From T3Sed10-241 sp036796255 (GTDB lineage Bacteria; Bacteroidota; Bacteroidia; Flavobacteriales_D; Cryomorphaceae): a stretch of DNA of 45,399 bases. The position numbers and the translations under genes were made by a program. The notes under the pieces were generated by a model. The model made no database searches. It worked only from the letters and a program-made list of their open reading frames with translations, and was not told the origin of the DNA. Below are positions 34,471 to 42,551 of the stretch, piece after piece; the stretch's first letter is position 1; every line of letters starts with the position of its first letter. The stretch is taken from assembly GCA_036796255.1 (NCBI GenBank), contig DAIRDH010000024.1, forward strand, positions 1 through 45,399. The letters run 5' to 3'.

Positions 34471-35516
34471 CCTAATGGCTTTGCTCCAAGGCCCGGACCT
34501 TTGGGCATTACTATGTAGCCATCCCGAAAGGTGATGCCTGCAAAAGGATCGTTCTGGGTAAGAACCGGGCCATCGAGGTCAACCCAGTCAGCGAGTGATG
34601 AGAGTTGTGCCGCCGCAGTTACTCCACAGGAGCTTTCAGCCATGGCACCCAATACCACCTTCAACCCAAGTTCCCTCGCCCGCTGAATCATCTGATGCGC
34701 TTCAGCGATTCCGGTACTCTTCATTAGTTTGATGTTAACGCCATCGAAGTAATCAGCGGCCATGTCGAGGTCGGTCAATCGCTTTACGGATTCATCAGCG
34801 ACAATGTGCACGCCTGTTGTTTTACGCAGCCAATCGCTGTCTTTTTCCCGGCCCACGGGAAGCGGCTGCTCGATAAACTCCACACCTTTTTCTTTCAAAT
34901 AACCGCACATATATGCTGCATAATCCAGGTCATACCATCCCTGGTTTACATCCACACAAAAGGGTTTATCGCACAGATTAAGGAAATCGTCTACGAGCGT
35001 CTTGTCATCACTTCCGCCCAATTTAAGCTTGATGATTTTAAAAGGCGATGCCTCCAGCAGCTTTTGCGGAAGCTCTTCTGGCAGTGACATACCAAGGGTA
35101 AAAGTGCTTGCAACATTGGTAGCTCGCTTCAAGCCCAGCATCTCTTCGATCGAAAGATTCAACCTTTGGCTATTGAGGTCGTGAAGTGCAATATCGATGG
35201 CCGCCTTGGCAGCATTCATGGATGGATGAAGCTGGTCAAGGACCTGCGACAATTCACTCAACGGTGTATCAAGCAGCTGAGCCCAAGGTAGCTGTGCGTA
35301 AAAGTCAATAACCTCATACGCCTTTACTCCGAGGTAAGGCGGCAAAGAAGCTTCTCCAAAACAATTGAAGCCTTCAGATCGAATATTTAAAACGACCACT
35401 TCTGTTTGAGTCCGCGTGCCATGGGCAAGGCGGAAGGGAAACTTAAACTTTAAAATATAGGTATGGGCACTGACCTCAACTCCCGGGTTGCTATGTAGCA
35501 CCTGCCTTGCACGCAT
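34467..35516 (-). CDS. Enolase-superfamily dipeptide epimerase-like enzyme
   Basis: The 349-residue enzyme belongs to the mandelate racemase/muconate lactonizing group. Its catalytic set is intact: FKIIKLKLGG (KxK), metal ligands in CVDVNQGW, EFIEQPLP and VADES, and the second base in NIKLMKSTG. The specificity segment GAMAESSCG resembles L-Ala-D/L-Glu epimerases, which recycle peptidoglycan peptides. Substrate is therefore probably a dipeptide, not proven. It follows the histidine kinase stop by only 2 nt, so the two are almost certainly on one transcript. Confidence 0.87.
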   Translation of the reverse strand: MRARQVLHSNPGVEVSAHTYILKFKFPFRLAHGTRTQTEVVVLNIRSEGFNCFGEASLPPYLGVKAYEVIDFYAQLPWAQLLDTPLSELSQVLDQLHPSMNAAKAAIDIALHDLNSQRLNLSIEEMLGLKRATNVASTFTLGMSLPEELPQKLLEASPFKIIKLKLGGSDDKTLVDDFLNLCDKPFCVDVNQGWYDLDYAAYMCGYLKEKGVEFIEQPLPVGREKDSDWLRKTTGVHIVADESVKRLTDLDMAADYFDGVNIKLMKSTGIAEAHQMIQRARELGLKVVLGAMAESSCGVTAAAQLSSLADWVDLDGPVLTQNDPFAGITFRDGYIVMPKGPGLGAKPLG

Positions 35517-35518
35517 AA

Positions 35519-37675
35519 CTAGGCGATGGCTTCGGCCATTCCGGATACCTTAGGCAAGGTAACGATGGCTTGCGTACCCAATCCCTCATTGTTGCGCAAG
35601 GTGAATAAACCACCATGCGCTTTAGCAAAATCGCTCACCAACCTCAAGCCCAAACCTGTGCCTCGCTCGCCCATGGTACCAGACTTGCTTTGGATGGTTT
35701 GCGACTTTTCAATTTTATCCATCACATCCTCCTCTACGCCCGCTCCTTCATCACGCACAAAAAATTCATAGCCTTCATCGCTTTCGGATAGCAAGAGGTT
35801 AATTTCACCACCTTTTGGGCTATACTTTATAGCATTATTGAGTAAGTTGGTCACGATGCTGCGAAATTGATTTTCATCGGCGTATAATTGTTCCGTGCAT
35901 TCGATGCTAATTTCAATGCTTTTCAACTGAAGCTGGGTTTGATGAAGTGCCACAGCTTCACTGATTATTTCCCTTGGGCTAAACCATATGCGCACAGGGA
36001 TAAGATTTTGAATCTCATTGCGCGACCATTCCACCATATTCTGAAGCGTTTTTAAATTGGCGTTGGCTTCTCCTTCAAGTCGCTCGAGCATGTCGTCACC
36101 TACGCCCGATTTTTTCAGGGTATCGCGGGCCAATTCCAGAATACCAATAATGCTGTTGAGCGGTGCCCTCAAATCATGACCAATCACTGAAATCACCCGG
36201 TTCTTGAATTCATAGGCTTCAGTCAGCTTTGCTTTTTGCTCCTGCACAAGATCAAGCTGCTCCTGAAGGTCTTTTTGGCCTTTTTCAATTGTGCGTAAGG
36301 CCATATTGCGCTGCCGGATGGCACGAAGCAAGCCAAACCCTATTGCGATCAGCGCCAGTATAGCAACGATGAGGCCAATCAGCATTACACGCTGCAAACT
36401 TATTTTCTCATCCTTGAGTTTATTTTGCGAAAGCAAGGCCTCATTTTCCTTAAGTGTGAGCTCTGTTTCGTAGCGTGTCTTTATTTCCGCCAAGGCAGAC
36501 AATTGCTCACTTTCCTCCAATGAATCCCGCAATGTGTTGTATGCTTCAAGTGTTGCGAGTGACTCCGGCCATCGCCTAAAATCTTTGTGAAGGCGGTAAA
36601 GATTGTCGATTGCGACCAGCCGCTCATTGTGCCATCCTTTATTCTCTGCCAGCGCAAGTGCGGCCTGCAGATTGTCATATGCAATTTTGTAATTGCCCAG
36701 CTGCTTATGGGTGGCTGCGAGAGCCAATCCTGTATGATACAACCCTATATCGATGCCATGTTCTTTACAGATCGCTGTAGCATTTGAATAGTTCAAAATT
36801 GCATTGTCCAAATTTCCGTCATCGAGGCTTAAATTACCCAAGGCATAATACATATTGGCCATACCACCTACATCTCCAGCTGCCATTTTTAATTCTTTGG
36901 CCTTGGCAATGTAAACCTGTGAACTGTCCAATTGCCCTAAATGTAAAAAAGTAAGCGCTAAATTACCGTAGCTGCGACTCAAAGCTGCAGAAGATTTGGC
37001 TTCTTTTGCCAGGTCTATGGACTTGCGAAAGTGTTTAACTGCCAGATCAAACTCCTGTAGATCACTGCGGTAAAGCTCTCCAATGTTGCCTGTGGAGGTG
37101 GCTTGCTGCAGCAATTGTCCTGTACGTTCAAAATAGTTGTTCGCCTTAATATATAGTGCAAGGGAACTATCAGGCCTTCCAATGCTTCCATATGATACTG
37201 CCATATTTTGAAGAATGGAATAATAGCTGGCACTATCCGTCGCTTCGACAAATGAAAGCGCCCTTTTTTGTTGAAGCAGCGAAACATGAAAATTGCCAGC
37301 GGAGGCATGTGCATTTGCCAAAGTGGAATAACTCACAAGCATTTTCTTCTCCTCACCCAGCTGTGTGGCTTTGGCCAAAGCCAGTGTGCAATAGTGAATA
37401 GCGCTTTCATGTTTATTCATATCGAAGTAGAGCATACCACTTCGGATATAATAATCAAAGAGGAGGGTATCTGTACTGATGTAGGGGAGCAACTCGGTGG
37501 CTTTAACCTGAAACTCATCTGCTCTTGTAAACTGCTCAGCAACAGAAAAATGCTTGATGGAGTCAAGGTATAAACGGAATTGGCGTTCAGATCCATTAAC
37601 GTCTGTGCCTATCGCTGCTGAGCCAAAACCCATTACAAACAAAGAAAAAAGAAATAATGAACGCAGCTTATGCAT
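35519..37675 (-). CDS. TPR-containing sensor histidine kinase
   Basis: The product has 718 residues: signal peptide (MHKLRSLFLFSLFVMGFGSA), a large extracytoplasmic TPR region (about 40-400), a coiled coil, and one transmembrane helix (about 428-452, VMLIGLIVAILALIAIGFGLL). A HisKA domain with VIGHDLRAPLNSI (phospho-accepting His near 500) and an HATPase domain with LLNNAIKYSP, DEGAGV and GTGLGLRLV follow. There is no receiver domain and no response regulator gene in the neighbourhood, so it is an orphan kinase. Bacteroidota have many such TPR kinases whose input is unknown. The downstream epimerase-like gene is 2 nt away. Confidence 0.92.
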   Translation of the reverse strand: MHKLRSLFLFSLFVMGFGSAAIGTDVNGSERQFRLYLDSIKHFSVAEQFTRADEFQVKATELLPYISTDTLLFDYYIRSGMLYFDMNKHESAIHYCTLALAKATQLGEEKKMLVSYSTLANAHASAGNFHVSLLQQKRALSFVEATDSASYYSILQNMAVSYGSIGRPDSSLALYIKANNYFERTGQLLQQATSTGNIGELYRSDLQEFDLAVKHFRKSIDLAKEAKSSAALSRSYGNLALTFLHLGQLDSSQVYIAKAKELKMAAGDVGGMANMYYALGNLSLDDGNLDNAILNYSNATAICKEHGIDIGLYHTGLALAATHKQLGNYKIAYDNLQAALALAENKGWHNERLVAIDNLYRLHKDFRRWPESLATLEAYNTLRDSLEESEQLSALAEIKTRYETELTLKENEALLSQNKLKDEKISLQRVMLIGLIVAILALIAIGFGLLRAIRQRNMALRTIEKGQKDLQEQLDLVQEQKAKLTEAYEFKNRVISVIGHDLRAPLNSIIGILELARDTLKKSGVGDDMLERLEGEANANLKTLQNMVEWSRNEIQNLIPVRIWFSPREIISEAVALHQTQLQLKSIEISIECTEQLYADENQFRSIVTNLLNNAIKYSPKGGEINLLLSESDEGYEFFVRDEGAGVEEDVMDKIEKSQTIQSKSGTMGERGTGLGLRLVSDFAKAHGGLFTLRNNEGLGTQAIVTLPKVSGMAEAIA

Positions 37676-37906
37676 AATATTTTGTAGTACTTGGACGAAT
37701 TTAGGGTTAATGCTTGATGGACTTGAAAAAAAGTATCAACACTTGCACCGGACTGATTTATTTTGTGGTATGCAGGTTATGAACAAAGCGATATGGCCAT
37801 TTTAAGCTTTTGTCCTAAAAGGTATTCACCCAATTCAGTGAGTTGAGCAAAAGGTTCAATCATTCAGGCACTAACATTTATTTATTCATGATCATGCGAT
37901 TCGCAT

Positions 37907-38608
37907 TTGGCTGTCTTTCCTTACCTTTCCAAATCATTTTTTATCAAAAAGCAGTTGCAAGACATATTGGACATTGTAGAGGAGCCTGGCCCCAAAATAG
38001 AGAAGAGGAGTGTTATTAAGCACATCTGGTTTTCATCGGCAGCTACTTTTCGCTTTCTGGTAAAGGAAAAATCAAGCAAGTATATCAACCCCTTGTTTGC
38101 GCTAGGTGCACTTTGTGGCATGCTCAAACGGAGCGCTGGGTGGAATGTATTTAACCCCGATCAAGTGTGGCCTTTCGTGTTGCTTACAGCGTTAGCGACC
38201 GTCGTTGGTGCATGGCTGCTTTACCACCTTTATGCTGTGTTAATTCGGTTTACAGCGCATTTGCTTGGAAGCAACGGCAATCTACTTTCCGTAAAAATAG
38301 TTCTTGCCTGGTCTCTCATCCCCTATATTTGCTCCACAGTACTCATTCTACCAAAGATAGCCTATTTCGGATTGAGCATATTCACAGACCAAAAGATTCT
38401 GATCAAGGCAAAGGCTTCGACATTGCTCAACGTAATCAACGGGCTTGAACTCATTTTCTGGCTGTGGACGGCCATTATCCTCGTGGCAGGTATTAAAGTG
38501 GCACTTCAAGTCAATCTATTTAAGGCTTTAATGAGCGTCGCTCTTCCGCCGCTAATTGCTTCAATTGTTTTTGGAGTATTGACATTTTTGATTTTGGATC
38601 TGGCCTGA
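37907..38608 (+). CDS. YIP1-family membrane protein
   Basis: About 233 residues, with five hydrophobic helices (about 60-80, 88-112, 124-145, 177-200, 208-230) and the pattern SAATFRFLVKEKSSKYINPLFALGAL seen at the start of bacterial YIP1 (DUF1282-like) proteins. The only in-frame initiator near the N-terminus is TTG 37907; ATGs at 37888 and 37894 are in another frame, so the exact start is uncertain. Function is unknown. It is divergent from the histidine kinase and followed by the MBL gene about 160 bp later. Confidence 0.75.
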   Translation: MAVFPYLSKSFFIKKQLQDILDIVEEPGPKIEKRSVIKHIWFSSAATFRFLVKEKSSKYINPLFALGALCGMLKRSAGWNVFNPDQVWPFVLLTALATVVGAWLLYHLYAVLIRFTAHLLGSNGNLLSVKIVLAWSLIPYICSTVLILPKIAYFGLSIFTDQKILIKAKASTLLNVINGLELIFWLWTAIILVAGIKVALQVNLFKALMSVALPPLIASIVFGVLTFLILDLA

Positions 38609-38656
38609 TACACCTTCGAATAATACAACGATAATTTGGAAACTATTATCCCAATA

Positions 38657-38676
38657 CAGGCAAAACAGCCTGCCTT
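38657..38676 (+). terminator. Weak hairpin after the YIP1-like gene
   Basis: CAGGC (38657-38661) and GCCTG (38668-38672) with a 6-nt loop, followed by CCTTTC. The short, interrupted T stretch makes this only a weak terminator candidate. Confidence 0.3.
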
Positions 38677-38767
38677 TCTGAACTATATTATTTTATCCTG
38701 CGCTTTGATATAAGTGAATAAAGGATTATTTTTCACCATTTCTTATTTAAATTTTTTGAAGACTTAT

Positions 38768-40051
38768 ATGAAAATTGAATTCGTGAATCATGCTTCATTT
38801 ATCGTGAGCTCTGGCGCGGTAAAGCTCATGTGCGATCCCTGGCTTGATGGGCCCGCATTTCACCACGGCTGGGCTCTGATAGCCCCAACTGACTTCTCAT
38901 ATGAGCGCTTTGGTGAAATCACGCATATTTGGTTCTCACATGAGCATCCCGACCACTTTAGCCCACCCAACCTCAACAAAATTCCCGAAGCTGACCGGAA
39001 AAGAATCACTATTTTATTTCAAAAAACCAAAGACAAAAAAGTGATCAACTACTGTCGGTCAATTGGTTTTGTAAATATTAGAGAATTGAGCCATCAGTGG
39101 GAGAGCATAAACCCTGACTTTCGATTGATCAACAGGCCGCATACCGATGGTGATTCCTGGCTTTGTATCGAAACAGGAGGCAAACGACTGCTCAACGTCA
39201 ACGACTGCAATCTTGAAAGTGATGTTGAGGTGCGCAATATTGCGCGCGCTGTCAATGGCGCTATTGATATTTTGTTCACCCAATTTTCATACGCCAATGC
39301 CATTGGCAATCGCGCGGATACCGCGCTCAGGGCTCAATTTGCGAAAGCGAAAATAGAAGAAATCCAGCGACAAATTCGGATCCTGAAACCCAGCTTCGTG
39401 GTTCCCTTTGCCAGCTTCGTATGGTTCAGTCATGAGGAGAACTTCTTCCGCAATGATGCGATCAATACAGTTGCGACAGCCCACGATGAAATTCTAAAGT
39501 TTGGTTCGCAGCCTATTGTACTATTCAACGGCGATTCATGGATACCACCTCAGCCCCATGACTCCCGGGCAGCAATTGACAAATGGAATGCAAGCTATGG
39601 CAAAATGATCACTGAGGATGCTGTGAAAAAATCCACAAGCGTCGAAGCAACAGATTTGATGGCGACTGCGGCTTCGTTTTGCAAAAGACTGAAGGAAAAG
39701 AACAGCTTTCTCATCCGTTTCTGGCTTCAGCCCACTTTCATTTTTGTGCGTGATTTAAATCAAAGTTACCTCTTCCATTTAGATGGTTTGAAGGAATCGG
39801 AAACTTCTCCTCACCTCTGTGATGTTCATATAGGAAGTGAAGCTTTACACTATTGCTTCAAGCACGAATGGGGCGGAAGTACCACGCGCATTAATGGGCG
39901 CTATGAGACCACCCCTTTCGGCAAATTTGAACGATTCAAGCGTTATTTTCTAATTTCCCAAATGAACAATCAAGGGGAGTCTATGGGAGTGAACTATGCC
40001 GCCCACTATGGCAAAGTAAGCCTGCGCAATAAGCTTCTGCAAAAGATTTAA
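38768..40051 (+). CDS. MBL-fold metallo-hydrolase (UlaG/CMAH-like)
   Basis: About 427 residues from ATG 38768, which begins directly with the first strand (MKIEFVNHASFIV). A GTG at 38714 would add an unlikely leader. The metal site is visible in FSHEHPDHFS (HxHxDH), and DCNLES and PFASFVWFSHEENFF are further conserved stretches. The length and layout resemble UlaG/COG2220 proteins and the catalytic half of CMP-N-acetylneuraminate hydroxylases, but no Rieske motif (CxH...CxxH) is present. Substrate is unknown. Neighbours give no pathway hint. Confidence 0.8.
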   Translation: MKIEFVNHASFIVSSGAVKLMCDPWLDGPAFHHGWALIAPTDFSYERFGEITHIWFSHEHPDHFSPPNLNKIPEADRKRITILFQKTKDKKVINYCRSIGFVNIRELSHQWESINPDFRLINRPHTDGDSWLCIETGGKRLLNVNDCNLESDVEVRNIARAVNGAIDILFTQFSYANAIGNRADTALRAQFAKAKIEEIQRQIRILKPSFVVPFASFVWFSHEENFFRNDAINTVATAHDEILKFGSQPIVLFNGDSWIPPQPHDSRAAIDKWNASYGKMITEDAVKKSTSVEATDLMATAASFCKRLKEKNSFLIRFWLQPTFIFVRDLNQSYLFHLDGLKESETSPHLCDVHIGSEALHYCFKHEWGGSTTRINGRYETTPFGKFERFKRYFLISQMNNQGESMGVNYAAHYGKVSLRNKLLQKI

Positions 40052-40133
40052 AGGTATTGAAAAGGTGCAGCGACCCATTCTCAAAAGGCGACCAGCGTTG
40101 GCTCGGTCAGCTCTCTATGCGTAAATTTGAGGC

Positions 40134-42140
40134 TTATTCTCGTTTCTTGTATGCAATGATAGCTCCCTTTTGCGGTACGGATATACTCCGCTCATATTGC
40201 CTCTTGCCCGAAGTAGCCCCGCTGCCTTGCCAAGCCAAGGTCCAGCTGCCTGGAGGCAGGTTTGTTTGCTTGTCAACATGACCGCCGTTAAATGCGAGAA
40301 ATACTTCCGACCATGAATCACTGTCAGGCGCTTGGATGCTGTAAGCAATGACGGTAGTGTCAGAAGGCAGGAACTTAAGGCGCGCCCGCACTTCATCAGC
40401 TGATCCTAAACGGAGGGCCGGATGTGCTTTACGCAACTCAATTAGCTCCTTATAAGCCTTGAAGACATCGGCATACTCCTGCTTGCGGTCCCAGTTTATT
40501 TGATTGATAGAATCGGCTGATTTGTATGAGTTTTCTTCTCCATCCTTACTGCGCATGAAGTCAACACCGGCATGCAGAAAAGGTACTGCCTGTGAGGTGA
40601 GCACCACAGTATTGGCAAGAATGTGCATTTTCTTTATTTCTTCAGTTGACGCGTCGGGATGGGCTATGGTCAACTTATCGAAGAGGGTGTGGTTGTCATG
40701 GCATGATACGTAAGCGATGCATTGCCAGGGCTCGAGTGCCCAAGGTGCTATTGAATTGTTGACCTTGTCATAATCTATCCATTCATGCTCTGTAGCACCC
40801 ACAATTCCAAACTTTACGCTTTCGCGCAGCTGAGATACATTGCCCACAAATCCACGTGAATCGTGGTGACTCCAGCTGCCTTTTAATCCATCGCGTATAT
40901 CGTCACTAAATGCTGCAATGCCTGGCATCCGATATGTAGCTGACTTCAGTGCGCGCTTATTTTCCGGAAGGGGAGAATTATCGGCGGTCCAGCCTTCGCC
41001 GTAAATGAACACATCAGGGCGGATGCCGCGAAGGGTCTTTTCAATTTCATTCATGGTGGTGATGTCATGCACCGCCATCAGGTCAAAGCGGAAGCCATCA
41101 ATATGGTATTCTTCCATCCAATACTTGAGCGATTCGATCATAAATTTGCGCATCATGGGCTTTTCTGATGCAGTCTCATTGCCGCAACCACTTGCGTTGC
41201 CAAGGCTGCCATCCTTCCAGTACCGGTAGTAGTAACCTGGTACAAGCGCGTCAAAAGGCAGGCCCTGCACCCTGCCCGTGTGGTTGTACACCACGTCCAT
41301 AATTACGCCTATACCTGCATCGTGCAAGGCTTTGACCATTGCTTTAAATTCGAGAATGCGCACCGCGCCATCCGAAGGATCAGTAGAATAGCTTCCCTCG
41401 GGAACATTGTAATTTTGAGGGTCATAGCCCCAATTGAACTGCGGTCGGTCAAGCCTTGATTCATCTACACTCAGAAAATCAAAAGCAGGCAATAAATGCA
41501 CATGGGTTACTCCCAGTTCCAGGAGGTGATCTACGCCTGTCACAGTGCCTGCGGGGGTCGTGGTTTCCCTTTCAGTAAATGCCAAATATTTGCCTTTATG
41601 CTTCATACCCGACTGAGGATGTATAGAAAAGTCGCGAATGTGCAATTCATAAATCACTATGTCATTGAATGACTCCACAAAAGGTGATTTGTCATCGCTC
41701 CATCCGGGTGGATTGACTTCAGACGGATTGATAATTTGACCTTTTGTGCCATTGGTCCCTACCGCCTTGGCATAGGGATCCGGAACCTGAGGCCTCCACG
41801 TGCCATCCACTTTGGCCGAGAGTGTATAGTACAAGCCTCTGGTTTCATTCCCCAATATTGCCGACCACACGCCTTCGGCTTCGCGGGTTAATGCCACTTC
41901 GCTGTATGGTGCGGAGTCCTTTCGATCTGTTCTAAAAAGGCGGAGTGTGATCGCCTCAGCCGGTGGGCTCCAAACCTTTAAAGCAATGGTATCATCCTTA
42001 AAGGTCAAGCCTAGATCTTGACCATGGTATACGGGAAATTCATCTGAACTCACAGTGTCATTGTTTTTGCATTCCACAAAAATGCTTGCTATAACGAGAC
42101 ATACAGGTAGAAATGGAAGATTTATGTGTAAGTATTTCAT
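40134..42140 (-). CDS. pulA: Type I pullulanase, predicted lipoprotein
   Basis: The 668-residue enzyme cleaves alpha-1,6 branches of pullulan or glycogen-like glucans. The start at ATG 42140 gives a lipoprotein-like signal (MKYLHINLPFLPVCLVIASIFVEC), with a non-standard lipobox (Val-Glu before Cys). A CBM48-like domain (about 50-130) precedes the GH13 barrel. Present are the pullulanase signature FNWGYDPQNYNVPEGSY, DVVYNHTG, the nucleophile in DGFRFDLMAVHD, the acid/base in FIYGEGWT and SCHDNHTLFDKL. No SusC/SusD or other glucan genes flank it, so it is outside a polysaccharide utilisation locus. Confidence 0.93.
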   Translation of the reverse strand: MKYLHINLPFLPVCLVIASIFVECKNNDTVSSDEFPVYHGQDLGLTFKDDTIALKVWSPPAEAITLRLFRTDRKDSAPYSEVALTREAEGVWSAILGNETRGLYYTLSAKVDGTWRPQVPDPYAKAVGTNGTKGQIINPSEVNPPGWSDDKSPFVESFNDIVIYELHIRDFSIHPQSGMKHKGKYLAFTERETTTPAGTVTGVDHLLELGVTHVHLLPAFDFLSVDESRLDRPQFNWGYDPQNYNVPEGSYSTDPSDGAVRILEFKAMVKALHDAGIGVIMDVVYNHTGRVQGLPFDALVPGYYYRYWKDGSLGNASGCGNETASEKPMMRKFMIESLKYWMEEYHIDGFRFDLMAVHDITTMNEIEKTLRGIRPDVFIYGEGWTADNSPLPENKRALKSATYRMPGIAAFSDDIRDGLKGSWSHHDSRGFVGNVSQLRESVKFGIVGATEHEWIDYDKVNNSIAPWALEPWQCIAYVSCHDNHTLFDKLTIAHPDASTEEIKKMHILANTVVLTSQAVPFLHAGVDFMRSKDGEENSYKSADSINQINWDRKQEYADVFKAYKELIELRKAHPALRLGSADEVRARLKFLPSDTTVIAYSIQAPDSDSWSEVFLAFNGGHVDKQTNLPPGSWTLAWQGSGATSGKRQYERSISVPQKGAIIAYKKRE

Positions 42141-42551
42141 GATTTGCTCAACCTGTAATTGGATACTTGATGTCAACGGACAATGGGCAAATATAGCAGG
42201 ATAAAGACCTTGAAATGCAAGGGATATAAAATGTCATCCATACAGACTTTAATGTAAGGTTGGTTTGTTCAGATTCCAACTATGCCTGAATAGATAAGCT
42301 CAGCCGCTTTGGCAATCATTTCGACATTCGGGTGCTCGATTCACGTTTTTGTCGAATAAAATTGGTTTTTTTGTAGAAACCCCGTGGATGAAATTGCGTA
42401 AGAGCACGAGCAAACAAAACTTTGTTGATTAATTATTTGGTACATAAAGTCCAAACCCGGAAAAGTCATTTAGCTTTCCACATTAAAACTATTCGTGAAT
42501 CAACTGATCTTCAGCAATCCTTTGCATAACCTTGGACTGACCATTAAAGCA
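42141..42551. other. Divergent intergenic region upstream of pulA and the large surface protein
   Basis: The interval holds the pulA promoter (42188-42220) on the minus strand and, on the plus strand, only a partial -7 match (TAACCTTG, 42527-42534). The remaining sequence is AT-rich without an open frame or strong hairpin that I can see. Confidence 0.6.
42188..42220 (-). promoter_or_regulatory. pulA promoter
   Basis: On the minus strand TTG (42220-42218), a 22-nt spacer and TATATTTG (42195-42188, exact TANNTTTG). The leader to ATG 42140 would be about 40 nt. This placement also supports the 42140 start over the in-frame codon at 42176. Confidence 0.6.
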
